Shown here in pieces: positions 15,970 through 25,954 of a stretch of DNA of 64,000 nucleotides (position 1 is its first letter; each line of letters opens with the position of its first letter). Origin of the DNA: Aliidiomarina celeris (GTDB lineage: Bacteria; Pseudomonadota; Gammaproteobacteria; Enterobacterales; Alteromonadaceae). The stretch covers positions 1 through 64,000 of the forward strand of contig NZ_QMIL01000006.1 of NCBI RefSeq assembly GCF_003316875.1, written 5' to 3'. The notes beneath the pieces are model-generated. The model was not told the DNA's origin, searched no databases, and saw only the letters and a list, made by a program, of their open reading frames with translations. The position numbers and the translations under genes were made by a program.

Positions 15970-17336
15970 TGGCTCGGCTTGCGACGTCGGGTACGACGGC
16001 GGGGGGCTCCTGTCCGTCGTTTCGCTTGCGTAGGCGCTACCGCCGTTGCGTCTGGGTGATCCGCTTGTAGCTGGGTCCAGAACTCGCCGAGCTCGCGCAA
16101 TTGCGGGTCATTCTCAACACGACCGCGCAGTAGCAGGAAGTCATAACCGGCTCTAAATTTGGGGTGACTGAGCAGGCGTATTGATTTTCGTGGGCTGGTT
16201 TGTTGAAGCCGCAACTGCAACAGCCAAATGTCGCGCATAGGTAAACTGAAGCGCTTGGGTAGCGCAATGCTTCGCGCTTGCAAACCGACAATATCAGCCG
16301 AGGCAATTTGGTATGCGTCAAACTCACTCAAACTGGCTTCTTGCATAATCTCGTCGGCACGGGCCACCATGGGGTACCACAGGAGGGCTGCAAATAAATA
16401 GCCGGGATTCACCGACTTATTCTGTGCAAGCCGTAAGTCGGTGTCGATAAATGCTTGCAAGACCATGCGGTACTCAATGCTTTGCGGATCTTTTAACGGT
16501 GTTTTTAATACCGGGAACAGCGGTGCCATGAGCCCGAGTTCGTTCATAACCTCAAAGTTTGCTTGTGCTTTTTGGTTTAAGAACATCTTCAAAAACTCTT
16601 CAAACAAGCGTGCAGCGGGTATGTCGTCAAGCAAGTGTGCGAGTTTAGGGATCGGTTTGCGGCAGCTTTCTTCAATCCGCAAGCCAAGCTTCGTTGCAAA
16701 ACGTACGGCACGGATCATCCGCACTGGGTCTTCGCGGTAACGGGCTTCGGGCTCACCAATAAGTTTTAGATTTCCTGCTTCTAAATCGGCCATACCGCCA
16801 ACAAAGTCGTAAATAGCAAAGTCAGCAATGTTGTAATACAGGGCATTCAGAGTGAAGTCGCGGCGTTGTGCGTCTTCTTCAATGCTGCCGTAAACATTGT
16901 CGCGTAGCAGCATGCCCTCGTCGTTCTTTCGCGATAATTTGTTGTCGTCTTCGTGCTCGTCGCTGTGGTGGCCGCGGAAAGTCGCCACTTCTATAACATC
17001 GCGGCCATAAACGATGTGTGCTAAACGAAAGCGACGACCAATTAAGCGGCAGTTGCGAAAGAGTTGCTTAATTTGTTCTGGTGTAGCGTTCGTCACTACG
17101 TCGAAGTCTTTTGGTTGTACGCCAAGCAACAAGTCACGTACGCAGCCGCCCACAAGGTAAGCGTCAAAGCCAGCCTTGTGTAAACGATAAAGTACTTTCA
17201 GCGCATGTTCGGAAATATCGTTCCGTGAAATAGGGTGTTGGTCTCTTGGTATACAAACCACTTTTGCTGGCGCCGCTTGTTTTTTACTGGAGCTTGCTAT
17301 GGCTTCTTTTGCCATAGTCACAAATCGCTTGATAAT
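15966..17336 (-). CDS. pcnB: poly(A) polymerase I, probable ATT start
   Basis: Adds 3' poly(A) tails that promote RNA decay. From the ATT at 17336-17334 the protein has 456 residues. The nucleotidyltransferase head shows YLVGGCVRDLLLG and KDFDVVTNATPEQ (catalytic Asp pair), then GSIEEDAQRRDFTLNALYY, RYREDPVRMIRAVRFA and a basic tail ending RRRTRRRKPSQ. AAGGAAG lies 6 nt before this ATT, while the upstream in-frame TTG (17372) and downstream ATG (17315) lack ribosome sites. E. coli pcnB is also known to start at AUU, which keeps expression low. It overlaps folK by 4 nt. Confidence 0.9.
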   Translation of the reverse strand: MIKRFVTMAKEAIASSSKKQAAPAKVVCIPRDQHPISRNDISEHALKVLYRLHKAGFDAYLVGGCVRDLLLGVQPKDFDVVTNATPEQIKQLFRNCRLIGRRFRLAHIVYGRDVIEVATFRGHHSDEHEDDNKLSRKNDEGMLLRDNVYGSIEEDAQRRDFTLNALYYNIADFAIYDFVGGMADLEAGNLKLIGEPEARYREDPVRMIRAVRFATKLGLRIEESCRKPIPKLAHLLDDIPAARLFEEFLKMFLNQKAQANFEVMNELGLMAPLFPVLKTPLKDPQSIEYRMVLQAFIDTDLRLAQNKSVNPGYLFAALLWYPMVARADEIMQEASLSEFDAYQIASADIVGLQARSIALPKRFSLPMRDIWLLQLRLQQTSPRKSIRLLSHPKFRAGYDFLLLRGRVENDPQLRELGEFWTQLQADHPDATAVAPTQAKRRTGAPRRRTRRRKPSQ

Positions 17337-17340
17337 AGTG

Positions 17341-17350
17341 ATCTTCCTTT
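17341..17350 (-). promoter_or_regulatory. ribosome binding site deciding the ATT start of pcnB
   Basis: On the minus strand the bases read AAAGGAAGAT, with AAGGAAG ending 6 nt before the ATT codon. No comparable site stands before the neighbouring TTG or ATG candidates. Confidence 0.65.
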
Positions 17351-17422
17351 GCAATGAAATTACCGAACTCAAGGCGGTGATTCTAGCCTAACCGAGAGCG
17401 GTTGAAAATGCAGCGATAGATA

Positions 17423-18301
17423 TTATCTGTATTTCGTTGGCCATTGTTGAATGCCAAAATTCAATAACTCAGCTGGTTTTGCGCCGTTGAGTTCCTGTGG
17501 CGGCGACAAACCGAGTTTGGTGAGTGCAGAAAATAAATTCGCCGACGCATGCTTGGCTTCTATCGCAGGCGCATGATTTTGCTTGCTGAGCTTTTGCCCG
17601 CGGGCGTCGAGTTGCAAGGGTAAGTGGAGGTAGTGTGGCGCTTGCTGAAGCGGAAAGGACAGCTTTGAACGCTTTGATAACTGTTGCAGGCTTTGCCACA
17701 AACTCAATTGCCAAACCGTAGGGAAAAGTAAATCTGCACCGCGCACGACATGGGAAATCTTTTGTTGGTAATCGTCTACCACAACAGCCAGTTGATAAGC
17801 CCACAGCTTGTCTCTGCGTTTGAGTACGAAGTCTTCTTGGGCAAATTCGGGAGGGACTTGAATAGTTCCGGCGGCACGGTCGCTAAATTGGCTCACGTGC
17901 GCATTATTTGTGAAGCGCACACTCGCCTGTGCTGGCTGTCGATTTCGCTTCCGACAATACCCGTCGTAATGCCCGCCCCGCGCTTTAATTTCCGCGCGAG
18001 TGCAGGTGCAGTAATACGCATCTTGCTGCGCTATTAGCGCATTCAAAACGGCGTCAAAATGAGGCTCGGATTCATGCTGCCAGTGAATGGCACCGTCCCA
18101 AAACAGTTCGTGCGCCTCTAATTGCCGGCAAATAGTTGCGGCAGCACCTGCAACTTCCCGCGGTGGATCAATATTTTCAATCCGAAGTCGCCACTCGCCG
18201 CCATTCGCTCGCGCGTCGAGAAAACTACCCAGCGCAGCAACTAAAGAGCCCGCATGAAGCGGGCCCGATGGACTTGGCGCGAAACGCCCGCGATAGTGCA
18301 T
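17423..18301 (-). CDS. gluQ: glutamyl-queuosine tRNA(Asp) synthetase
   Basis: A 292-residue truncated class I synthetase that attaches glutamate to the queuosine base of tRNA(Asp). It keeps the catalytic half of GluRS: RGRFAPSPSGPLHAGSL (HIGH-like, GPLHAGS), a zinc site from YCTCTRAEI plus the Cys of HYDGYCRKR, and the KMSKS-like KLSKQNH. There is no anticodon-binding domain, as expected. It starts 9 nt after dksA; the dksA-gluQ pair is common in proteobacteria. Confidence 0.94.
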   Translation of the reverse strand: MHYRGRFAPSPSGPLHAGSLVAALGSFLDARANGGEWRLRIENIDPPREVAGAAATICRQLEAHELFWDGAIHWQHESEPHFDAVLNALIAQQDAYYCTCTRAEIKARGGHYDGYCRKRNRQPAQASVRFTNNAHVSQFSDRAAGTIQVPPEFAQEDFVLKRRDKLWAYQLAVVVDDYQQKISHVVRGADLLFPTVWQLSLWQSLQQLSKRSKLSFPLQQAPHYLHLPLQLDARGQKLSKQNHAPAIEAKHASANLFSALTKLGLSPPQELNGAKPAELLNFGIQQWPTKYR

Positions 18302-18310
18302 AAAACCGAG

Positions 18311-18763
18311 CTATGAACCTTTCATTTGTTTTTCACGAATTTCGGCTAGGCTTTTGCAGTCAATGCACAAGTCGGCCGTGGGGCGCGCTTCTAAGCGGCG
18401 AATACCAATTTCGACTCCGCACGATTCGCAAAAGCCAAAGTCGTCATGCTCAATGAGTTCGAGGGTTTTCTCAATTTTTTTAATTAACTTGCGCTCGCGA
18501 TCGCGAGTACGCAATTCAATGGCGAACTCTTCTTCTTGCGCTGCGCGGTCAACTGGGTCTGCGTAGTTCTCTGCGTCTTCTTTTAAGTGGCCCACGGTGC
18601 GGTCAACTTCTTCACGCAACTGCGATCGCCATGCTTCAAGAATACGTTTAAAGTGGCCGCGTTGGGCCTCGTTCATGTATTCTTCACCGTCTTTTTCTAC
18701 GTAAGGCTCAAGCCCTGCTAGCGCTAAAATACCGTGCGCCTTTCTTTCCTTAGCTTCCGCCAT
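18311..18763 (-). CDS. dksA: RNA polymerase-binding transcription factor DksA
   Basis: Binds the secondary channel of RNA polymerase and works with ppGpp in the stringent response. 150 residues from the ATG that follows GGAGGA by 8 nt (a GTG two codons upstream is too close to that site). The coiled-coil tip DPVDRA is at 69-74 with Asp69, Asp72 and Ala74, and the zinc finger uses Cys112, Cys115, Cys133 and Cys136. It appears to be the first gene of the run dksA-gluQ-pcnB-folK-panB-panC. Confidence 0.97.
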   Translation of the reverse strand: MAEAKERKAHGILALAGLEPYVEKDGEEYMNEAQRGHFKRILEAWRSQLREEVDRTVGHLKEDAENYADPVDRAAQEEEFAIELRTRDRERKLIKKIEKTLELIEHDDFGFCESCGVEIGIRRLEARPTADLCIDCKSLAEIREKQMKGS

Positions 18764-18883
18764 AATCACACTCCTCCGGGAGAATTCGCTCGTCCCAAAA
18801 TAAAAGTTGGGTATGTATACCAGAATAAAAATAACCGTGCAATTTTACTGAGAAGCCACTTTATGGGGGCTACTTTTCCATAT

Positions 18884-19585
18884 TCAAGTGCACCAATGGC
18901 TAAAAGTAATTTTTTCCTGCTCAATTTTAAAATGAGCTTCTATAACCATAAGTCCGTGTGCTTTGGCTTGGGCCAAGGCGTGGGCGTAGTCTGGATCGAT
19001 ATGTTTGGCTACCGCGACCCGCTGAATGCCGGTATGCAGCACGGCATAACATACGCATACGCGCTGACCCGCTTTCAATAATTCGGTCATCTCCTTTAAC
19101 TGGCGGGTGCCACGTACAGACACCGCGTCGGGAAAGTAACCGATGCCGTTTTCGCCCAACAAGGTTACCGATTTCACTTCGATATAAAGCATGGGAACAT
19201 TGCTATGTTCACTGACCAAACGCAAGTCTATACGGCTTTTCTGGCCAAAACGGATCTCTCGTTCAACGCGCTGGTAGTTTTGAAAAAGCGGCAAGGGTGC
19301 AGTGTCAATTGCGTCGGCGACCAACGCATTGGCGCGGTGTGTGTTAACGCAGATCCACTGCTGCTGATGATTTTCGGCGAGCTCCCATGTGTGTGGGTAC
19401 TTTCGCTTTGGATTGTTGCTCGTGCTATACCAGACCCTGTAGCCCGGCTCTGCACAGCCGCTCATGGCACCCGTATTGGCGCAGTGCAGCGTCAGTGTGC
19501 TGCCGTCTGGGCGTTCGACATCTGCGAGAAATCGTTTATAGCGACGAATTAAAATTGCTGGTAAAAGTTTGGGTTCAAATTGCAT
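18884..19585 (-). CDS. sfsA: SfsA family protein
   Basis: A 233-residue member of the SfsA family (E. coli 234), first described as a sugar fermentation stimulation protein; it has a nuclease-like fold and binds DNA, but its role is unsettled. The start RRYKRFLADVE, the segment TLHCANTGAMSGCAEPG and IEVKSVTL (acidic residues of a PD-(D/E)XK-like core) are characteristic. In E. coli sfsA also lies directly upstream of dksA. It is divergent from pepB. Confidence 0.93.
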   Translation of the reverse strand: MQFEPKLLPAILIRRYKRFLADVERPDGSTLTLHCANTGAMSGCAEPGYRVWYSTSNNPKRKYPHTWELAENHQQQWICVNTHRANALVADAIDTAPLPLFQNYQRVEREIRFGQKSRIDLRLVSEHSNVPMLYIEVKSVTLLGENGIGYFPDAVSVRGTRQLKEMTELLKAGQRVCVCYAVLHTGIQRVAVAKHIDPDYAHALAQAKAHGLMVIEAHFKIEQEKITFSHWCT

Positions 19586-19693
19586 AAGTAGTCTATTTCT
19601 CGGTACAGTATGCGCTTTCTAAAGCGTTGTGTTGCATCTGACAAGCACAGTTGAAACATTCGAAAGCGAATAAACTACGTGGTGAGGTTGAGT

Positions 19694-20989
19694 ATGTCTA
19701 GTCCTGTACAAGTGAAGTTAACGCAAGCAGAAGTGCCGGCAAGTGTGCGCAGTAAAAGCGTAGTATTCGCCACGGAAAATGGGTTTAGTATAGCGGTAGG
19801 TAATCAGCCAGCAGACGCGTTGCGTATTATTCAGCAGGCTGGCCGAAAGCTCGAACAGTTGGGCGTGTCGGAAGTTACTTTTGCCGGTGAGGGCTGGGAT
19901 TTAGAGCGTCAATGGGCATTTGCCCAAGGCTTTACCGACACGCTCAGCACTAATTCCGTGCATTTTTCGGTGGAGCACAAAGAGCAACTCGAAGCACTCA
20001 CTGCAACCTTGCGCTGGGTGCGTAAGCTGATAAATGCACCGTCATCAGAAGTTTATCCCGAATCATTGGCACAAGCCGTTATTGAAGAGTTAGAGAAGAT
20101 TGGCGGTAAAGCTGTGTCTGCTCGAACGCTTACCGGCCCTGAGTTGGTAAAGGAAGGGTTCCACGGTATTCATACGGTGGGCCGCGCCAGTCAGCACCCA
20201 CCTGTATTCCTCGAACTCGATTACAACCCAACCCAAGACGCAAATGCAGACATTGATTACGCGCTCATAGGGAAAGGTATTACCTTCGACACCGGTGGCT
20301 ACAGCATTAAGTCGAGTGAGGGCATGGTAGCAATGAAGTGCGATATGGGCGGCGCCGCAACAGTTGCAGGCGCATTGGCGCTAGCAATTCGCAATGGCTT
20401 GCAAAAACGCGTAAAGCTGCTGCTGTGTTGTGCTGAGAACATGATCGACGGTACCGCCTATAAGAATGGCGATATTATTACTTATAAAGACGGCCAGACC
20501 GTCGAAATTGTGAACACCGATGCGGAAGGACGATTGGTGCTCGCCGACGGTTTGATTCGTGCAGGAGAGCTTAAAGCGAAACGTATTATCGACGCGGCTA
20601 CTCTAACCGGTGCAGCGCAAGTTGCGGTGGGTACTGAATACAATGCGTTGTTTAGTGTCGACCGTGATTTTGCAGCCAAAGCACTGGAAACGGCACAGAG
20701 TGTAAATGAAAATTTGTGGCGTTTACCATTAGCGCCGTGGCATCAGTTTCAGTGCCCATCTGCCTTTGCAGATACAGCCAACAGCCGCCCACAAAAAGGT
20801 GGCGGTACTGGCGGCGCGAGCAATGCGGCGGGTTTCTTACTGCGCTTTGCGCCTAAGGCAGGTGCAGGCTGGCTGCATTTTGATTTAGCCGCAGCCTATC
20901 ATGGCCAAGCCAATGCGTTCTGGGCCACCGGTGCTACCGGCGTTGGCGTTCGAACCATTGCAGGGCTTTTATTGAAGGATGAAAGCTGA
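19694..20989 (+). CDS. pepB: peptidase B (M17 leucyl aminopeptidase family)
   Basis: A cytoplasmic, metal-dependent aminopeptidase of family M17; PepB prefers acidic N-terminal residues. 431 residues (E. coli PepB 427). Motifs: IGKGITFDTGGYSIKSS (metal ligand Asp and active-site Lys), CDMGGAATV, and the family signature NTDAEGRLVLADGL. I chose the ATG 6 nt after GAGG; a GTG five codons upstream is less likely. The last codons and the stop lie inside a 14-bp tandem repeat (listed separately), so the C-terminal tail LLKDES may be a recent change. Confidence 0.92.
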   Translation: MSSPVQVKLTQAEVPASVRSKSVVFATENGFSIAVGNQPADALRIIQQAGRKLEQLGVSEVTFAGEGWDLERQWAFAQGFTDTLSTNSVHFSVEHKEQLEALTATLRWVRKLINAPSSEVYPESLAQAVIEELEKIGGKAVSARTLTGPELVKEGFHGIHTVGRASQHPPVFLELDYNPTQDANADIDYALIGKGITFDTGGYSIKSSEGMVAMKCDMGGAATVAGALALAIRNGLQKRVKLLLCCAENMIDGTAYKNGDIITYKDGQTVEIVNTDAEGRLVLADGLIRAGELKAKRIIDAATLTGAAQVAVGTEYNALFSVDRDFAAKALETAQSVNENLWRLPLAPWHQFQCPSAFADTANSRPQKGGGTGGASNAAGFLLRFAPKAGAGWLHFDLAAAYHGQANAFWATGATGVGVRTIAGLLLKDES

Positions 20990-21042
20990 AGGATGAAAGC
21001 TGAAGGATGAAAGCTGAAGGATGAAAGCTGAACAATGAAAGT
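20973..21042 (+). repeat. 14-bp tandem repeat across the pepB stop codon
   Basis: TGAAGGATGAAAGC occurs four times in a row, perfectly (20973-20986, 20987-21000, 21001-21014, 21015-21028), then once imperfectly as TGAACAATGAAAGT (21029-21042). Each unit is two related heptamers, TGAAGGA and TGAAAGC. The first copy encodes the end of PepB and the second supplies its TGA stop. Because 14 is not a multiple of 3, gain or loss of a unit shifts frame, but the stop sits at the first junction so the protein would be unaffected by later copies. Confidence 0.9.
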
Positions 21043-21065
21043 TAAGCCCTTGAGCGGGTTTGCGT

Positions 21066-23654
21066 ATGGTACATATTAACGCGGAGACCGCGCTCTCCGC
21101 TGAATCTTTTCCGGTTGTTGCTATTCTTCCTGAATTGCAATTGGCACTGCGGCATTCACATGCTGTTATTGAGGCTGCGCCCGGAGCTGGTAAATCGACC
21201 ATTATTCCGCCTTGGCTACTCCAGCAACTCGATGAAACCGGCGGTAAGATTGTTCTTTTACAACCGCGCCGTGTAGCTGCTGTAAGCGTGGCGCGTTATA
21301 TCGCCGAGCAACTAGGCGAGCCGTTAGGTGGGCGTGTTGGCTTTCATATTCGCCAGCAGCGTGTGGCAAGTGAACAAACCCAACTTTTAGTGGTAACCGA
21401 GGGTATATTTACCCGTATGGTCCAGCACGATCCTGAATTGAAAGGCGTTCGGTTTGTCATTTTTGACGAGTTTCATGAGCGTAATCTGCATAGTGATCTT
21501 GGCCTTGCGTTGGCACTCGAAGTACTGGAATTGAATACCTCGTTGCGGCTACTGATTATGTCGGCTACCTTGCCCGGCGAGCATATTCAGCGTTGGCTTG
21601 AGAGGGAGGGCGTGCCCACACAACTTTTGGTGAGTGAAGGGCGCTCGTTCCCTATTCAGTATCACTATCGACCTCCTTCCCAGCTAAGTGAGTGGTTACT
21701 CGCTATCCCCAACATAATTCATGAGGCATTCTCAATTGCTGAGCAAGGCGTTTTAGTGTTTTTGCCTGGCGCTAAAGAAATTCGTTATGTGCAGCAAAAC
21801 TTAAAACTTTTACCGGATATTCAGTGCTTTGAATTGCATGGCCAATTAAGTGTGAACGAACAGCGGCAGGTATTAATGCCGCTGAGCAAAGGCCGTAAGT
21901 TAGTACTTGCTACTAACCTAGCGGAGACCAGCTTAACCATTCCGGATATTGATGTGGTTGTGGACAGTGGTCGTGAACGGCAAGCAAGCTATGATCCAAA
22001 CTATCAGCTAACGCGGCTAAGTACGCGCATGATTTCCAAAGCATCAGCAGCTCAACGCGCAGGGCGCGCCGGTCGAGTTGGGCCTGGGCATTGTTTTCGG
22101 TTATGGCAAGCACAGCACACCGAGCGGCTCGACGCGTTTTCGGCACCAGCGATTGAGCGCGAACGTTTAACGGAATTGTTATTAGAGTTACTGGTGTGGG
22201 GTGCGCAGCCTGTGCAGATGAAATGGATTACGCCGCCCTCGGCGCGGTTACTCACGAACGCAGAGCAGCAGCTGTTAGCTTTTAATGCCATTCAAAAAGA
22301 GCCCGACGGGAAACCCGTGGTGACCGCCGTGGGCCGCAAGCTTGCAAGCATGGGAACGGAGCTTCAATACGCCGCCATAGTGAATGCTACTCAGGCGTCG
22401 CCGCTGCCGGTTAAAATACGAATTGCGTGGGTGTTGGCGATACTTGAAACGCGTGAAGTCAAATTACAAGGCGACGCGTCTGCTGCGCTGCAGCGAAGCT
22501 TAGTAACATGGCAACAATTTCCTCGCACGGCAGAGCGGTTTCGCCACTGGCTGCGTGGTTTGGGTGTTGCTAATGAAGTAAGCGATATTGGTGAATCCGA
22601 AAGTGAATTCGAAAGCGGCTCGTGGCAGCAGTGTATTAAAATGTTACTGCATGGATTAGGAAGTGAGGTTGTGCAAGTGCAAAGCGGGCGCTTACGAATG
22701 GCCAACGGGCTCGCATTACAGTTACCCCACGACGCTGTAAATTTTCGGCAAAATCCGTGCTGGCTACTCGCCTTAGATGTTGCAGTAACCGATGATTTAA
22801 CAGCTGCGAAACTCTGGAGTTATTTACCCTTGTCGGCGGAAGCCTTACTCCTTATTGAGCACCCGCTGAAGGCGGAACAGGAACGTGCTCAATGGCGCAG
22901 TGAAAAAGGAGGCTTAGTGCTACTGCGTGAGCTATGTTGGGGCAAGTTGATTCTGCGCCAAACAGAACAAAACGCGCCCATTACTGCGCCGCTACGTGTG
23001 CAGGCATTGTGCGACTGGATTCGAACCCAGGGTATACAGCAGGCCTGTAACTGGAGTGCCCAAACCGAAACCTTACTGGAGCGACTTTATTTGTATAAAG
23101 TGTGGCTTCACACGCGACAGCAGGAGCCGCCAACCTTTTTTAGCTCTATTGCAGAATTAGAAGCGAATTTAGAGCCGTGGAGCGGGCTTTACTTGCAAGA
23201 TATTTTAACCCGTGAGGCTTTGCTAAAATGGAGTCCAAATGAAGCACTGCTGGCGCAACTTGATTATCAGCAGCAACAACAATTAAATACTTTGTTTCCT
23301 ACGCATTGGTTGGCACCGAGCGGCCGCCGGCACCTTATTCGTTATCTCGCCGGAGAGTCGCCGCGTGTAGCGTTGAAGTTGCAAGAGGTTTTTGGCACGC
23401 CTCAGAGTCCACAAATTGCAGGAGGTGAGTGTGTACTTACGTTTGATTTGCTGTCGCCGGCTGGGCGACCTTTGCAACGAACAGCCGATCTAACCTCGTT
23501 TTGGCAGAATGCATGGCCAGCGGTAAGAAAAGAAATGCGGGGGCGTTACCCAAAACACCCATGGCCAGAGTCGCCAGAGCATGCAGCAGCAACGCATTTG
23601 TCGAAACGACAATTTGAGCGAGAACAACTCAACCGGAATGGAAGTAAAAAATGA
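21066..23654 (+). CDS. hrpB: ATP-dependent RNA helicase HrpB
   Basis: DEAH-box helicase of 862 residues (E. coli about 820). Walker A is APGAGKST (38-45), then QPRRVAAVSVA, the DEFH box IFDEFHERNLHSD, SAT as IMSATLPG, motif V TNLAETSLTIPD and motif VI SAAQRAGRAGRVGPG, followed by the HA2 and HrpB C-terminal domains ending near MRGRYPKHPWP. Its cellular role is not well defined. The ATG follows AGCGGG-type purines; a TTG two codons upstream is an alternative. Its stop overlaps the mrcB start by 4 nt, and the hrpB-mrcB pair is also seen in E. coli. Confidence 0.95.
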   Translation: MVHINAETALSAESFPVVAILPELQLALRHSHAVIEAAPGAGKSTIIPPWLLQQLDETGGKIVLLQPRRVAAVSVARYIAEQLGEPLGGRVGFHIRQQRVASEQTQLLVVTEGIFTRMVQHDPELKGVRFVIFDEFHERNLHSDLGLALALEVLELNTSLRLLIMSATLPGEHIQRWLEREGVPTQLLVSEGRSFPIQYHYRPPSQLSEWLLAIPNIIHEAFSIAEQGVLVFLPGAKEIRYVQQNLKLLPDIQCFELHGQLSVNEQRQVLMPLSKGRKLVLATNLAETSLTIPDIDVVVDSGRERQASYDPNYQLTRLSTRMISKASAAQRAGRAGRVGPGHCFRLWQAQHTERLDAFSAPAIERERLTELLLELLVWGAQPVQMKWITPPSARLLTNAEQQLLAFNAIQKEPDGKPVVTAVGRKLASMGTELQYAAIVNATQASPLPVKIRIAWVLAILETREVKLQGDASAALQRSLVTWQQFPRTAERFRHWLRGLGVANEVSDIGESESEFESGSWQQCIKMLLHGLGSEVVQVQSGRLRMANGLALQLPHDAVNFRQNPCWLLALDVAVTDDLTAAKLWSYLPLSAEALLLIEHPLKAEQERAQWRSEKGGLVLLRELCWGKLILRQTEQNAPITAPLRVQALCDWIRTQGIQQACNWSAQTETLLERLYLYKVWLHTRQQEPPTFFSSIAELEANLEPWSGLYLQDILTREALLKWSPNEALLAQLDYQQQQQLNTLFPTHWLAPSGRRHLIRYLAGESPRVALKLQEVFGTPQSPQIAGGECVLTFDLLSPAGRPLQRTADLTSFWQNAWPAVRKEMRGRYPKHPWPESPEHAAATHLSKRQFEREQLNRNGSKK

Positions 23655-25954
23655 GAATGGCGCGACCGCTCAGTATCCTCTTTAAACTCGCCATAGCAAT
23701 GGGCGTGGTTCTGCTATTTTATATCGTGTATCTCGACAGCAGCGTAACCCAGCGCTTCACCCATGCCCGATATCAAGCGCCGGCGTTGATCTACAGTGAA
23801 GGCCTTGCCTTGTCGCCAGAGCAGCCTGTAAGCCTTACGCGCCTACTTGAAGAGCTCCGCGCGCTTGATTACCGAAATAGTCGTTATGCGCGCAGTGTGG
23901 GTGAGTATCAGCACCAAGGGCAACAAGTGCTACTGTATCGGCGGTCTTTTGATTTACCGCAGCAAATATTGCCAGCAAAACGCGTTCGGCTACTGTTTAA
24001 CGACGAGGATGTGCTCGCACGCATCGAAACTTGGCCAGAACAAAATGCGTTAATGGAGCTTCATTTAGAGCCGCAATTTTTGGGCCGTTTTTCCAGCGAC
24101 AATGCAGAAGACCGCTTGTTAGTAGGCTTAGAACAAGTCCCCACCTTGCTGCAAGAGACCTTGTTGCTCATTGAAGATCAACAGTTCTATCACCACTGGG
24201 GATTACGGCCAACGTCGATATTACGTGCCGCACTGACTAATTTACGAGCAGGGCGAACAGTGGAGGGTGGCAGTACCATTACTCAGCAGTTGGTTAAAAA
24301 TATGTTTTTAACCCATGAGCAAACTTATATTCGCAAGTTTAATGAAGCCCTGATGGCGTTGATTTTAGATTTTCGTTTCAGCAAAGACACCATTCTCGAA
24401 ACCTATTTTAATGAAGTGTATTTTGGCCAAGACGGTGCGCATGCTATTCATGGTATTGCGCTTGCAAGCCAGTTTTATTTCGGCACGACTATCGACGCGC
24501 TGAACGTGGAAGAAATAGCCATGTTGGTGGGTATGATCAAAGGGCCGGGAATTTACGAACCACGCCGCAACCCTGAACGCGCCAAGGCTCGCCGAGATTT
24601 AGTACTGCGGCTTATGTTTGAGCGAGAGTTGATTTCCCAAACGCAATATTTGGCGGCACTCGACAGCCCACTCACAACCCGTGCTGGCAGTCGGTTAGCG
24701 CGTTTTAATCGTCCTGACTTTATTGATTTAGTGCAACAGGAGCTGCGCTTGCTCCTTCCAGACCGAAGCTGGCAAGAGACCGGGCTACGGGTTTTTACCA
24801 CCTTTAGCCCTGGGTTGCAGGTCGCCTTAGAAGAAGCTGCTCGGCAAAGCACGCAAGCCGAAGCCTTGGGTGCTCTTGAGCGGGCAATGGTGGTGTCTGA
24901 CTATCGTACGGGCGCGGTTAAAGCATTGGTGGGAGGGCGCAATCCAGTGTTCGCTGGGTTTAACCGAGCGCTAGCGGCTGCGCGCCCAGTCGGCTCGTTA
25001 ATTAAGCCTTGGGTTTATGCGGTGGCGCTCGAACAACCAGAACGCTACCAATTAGCCTCGCTACTCGATGATTCTCCACTTCGTTTAACCGATGAAAAAG
25101 GAGAAGTTTGGGCTCCTCGCAACTTCGATGGTGAATTTCTTGGCCCCATCACGCTCTATCAAAGCTTGGTCGAGTCGCGCAATATTCCAGTGGTACGAGT
25201 GGGATTAGACGTTTCCGCGCAAGCGGTAAGCGAACGCATTCGTCAAGCCGGTGTAGTGCGTAAGGTTAACCCGTGGCCGTCGCTGTTCTTAGGGGCTGTG
25301 GAACTTACCCCGCTTGATGTCAATCGTTTGTACTCAGCACTGGCGAACGCTGGACGGGCACAACGGCAACACAGCATTACGGCGATTACTACCCATCGGG
25401 GTGAGGTGCTCTACAGAGCCCACGACAGCACAGCAAAGGGCAATAGCGCGCAAGTTTTTACCGAAGAAGCGGCCTATTTAACACGGTTTGCCTTGCAGGG
25501 AGCGGTGCGCCAGGGCACGGCACAAGCGTTACAGCGGTTCGCACCCGACTTGGCGGGAAAAACCGGCTCCACAAATGACTTACGCGACAGTTGGTTTGTG
25601 TCGTTCGATGGTGCTTATGTGCTTACCACATGGGTAGGTGCCGACGACAACAGCTCTATTGGGCTTACCGGTAGCCGGGCAGCACTGCCGTTAGCCGATG
25701 CCTTTTGGAGCCGAGTGGGTGTGCAACCACAAAGTACCGAATTACCGGCAACGCTGGCAATGAAGCATTTTCATTTGGCCACAGGCGGGCGGCTTGGAGA
25801 GCATTGTGAAGGAGCGGTAGCGCTTCCTGCTTTTCGCTCAGAGCAGGATAACAACCGTTTAGACTGCCGTGGTGCAGTGGTAAATGACCCGCAAGATACC
25901 CGTGAGCAGCCAGAACAAAAGCGGCGCTCGTGGTGGCGCCGCATATTTAACTAA
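23651..25954 (+). CDS. mrcB: penicillin-binding protein 1b (bifunctional)
   Basis: Polymerises and cross-links peptidoglycan at the inner membrane. 767 residues: short cytoplasmic head, one membrane helix (about 7-27), UB2H-like region (about 45-140), GT51 transglycosylase with catalytic Glu175 ([13 protein letters not shown]) and [13 protein letters not shown] at 205-217, then transpeptidase with Ser449-x-x-Lys452, Ser509-Arg-Asn511 and Lys637-Thr-Gly639. All active-site motifs are intact. It is somewhat shorter than E. coli PBP1b (844), mainly in the N- and C-terminal tails. It meets maeA tail to tail with overlapping stop codons. Confidence 0.95.
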   Translation: MRMARPLSILFKLAIAMGVVLLFYIVYLDSSVTQRFTHARYQAPALIYSEGLALSPEQPVSLTRLLEELRALDYRNSRYARSVGEYQHQGQQVLLYRRSFDLPQQILPAKRVRLLFNDEDVLARIETWPEQNALMELHLEPQFLGRFSSDNAEDRLLVGLEQVPTLLQETLLLIEDQQFYHHWGLRPTSILRAALTNLRAGRTVEGGSTITQQLVKNMFLTHEQTYIRKFNEALMALILDFRFSKDTILETYFNEVYFGQDGAHAIHGIALASQFYFGTTIDALNVEEIAMLVGMIKGPGIYEPRRNPERAKARRDLVLRLMFERELISQTQYLAALDSPLTTRAGSRLARFNRPDFIDLVQQELRLLLPDRSWQETGLRVFTTFSPGLQVALEEAARQSTQAEALGALERAMVVSDYRTGAVKALVGGRNPVFAGFNRALAAARPVGSLIKPWVYAVALEQPERYQLASLLDDSPLRLTDEKGEVWAPRNFDGEFLGPITLYQSLVESRNIPVVRVGLDVSAQAVSERIRQAGVVRKVNPWPSLFLGAVELTPLDVNRLYSALANAGRAQRQHSITAITTHRGEVLYRAHDSTAKGNSAQVFTEEAAYLTRFALQGAVRQGTAQALQRFAPDLAGKTGSTNDLRDSWFVSFDGAYVLTTWVGADDNSSIGLTGSRAALPLADAFWSRVGVQPQSTELPATLAMKHFHLATGGRLGEHCEGAVALPAFRSEQDNNRLDCRGAVVNDPQDTREQPEQKRRSWWRRIFN

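Noticed and set aside
20973-21042. Short tandem repeats considered as a CRISPR array
   Set aside because: There are no spacers; the 14-bp units are contiguous and no cas genes are present.
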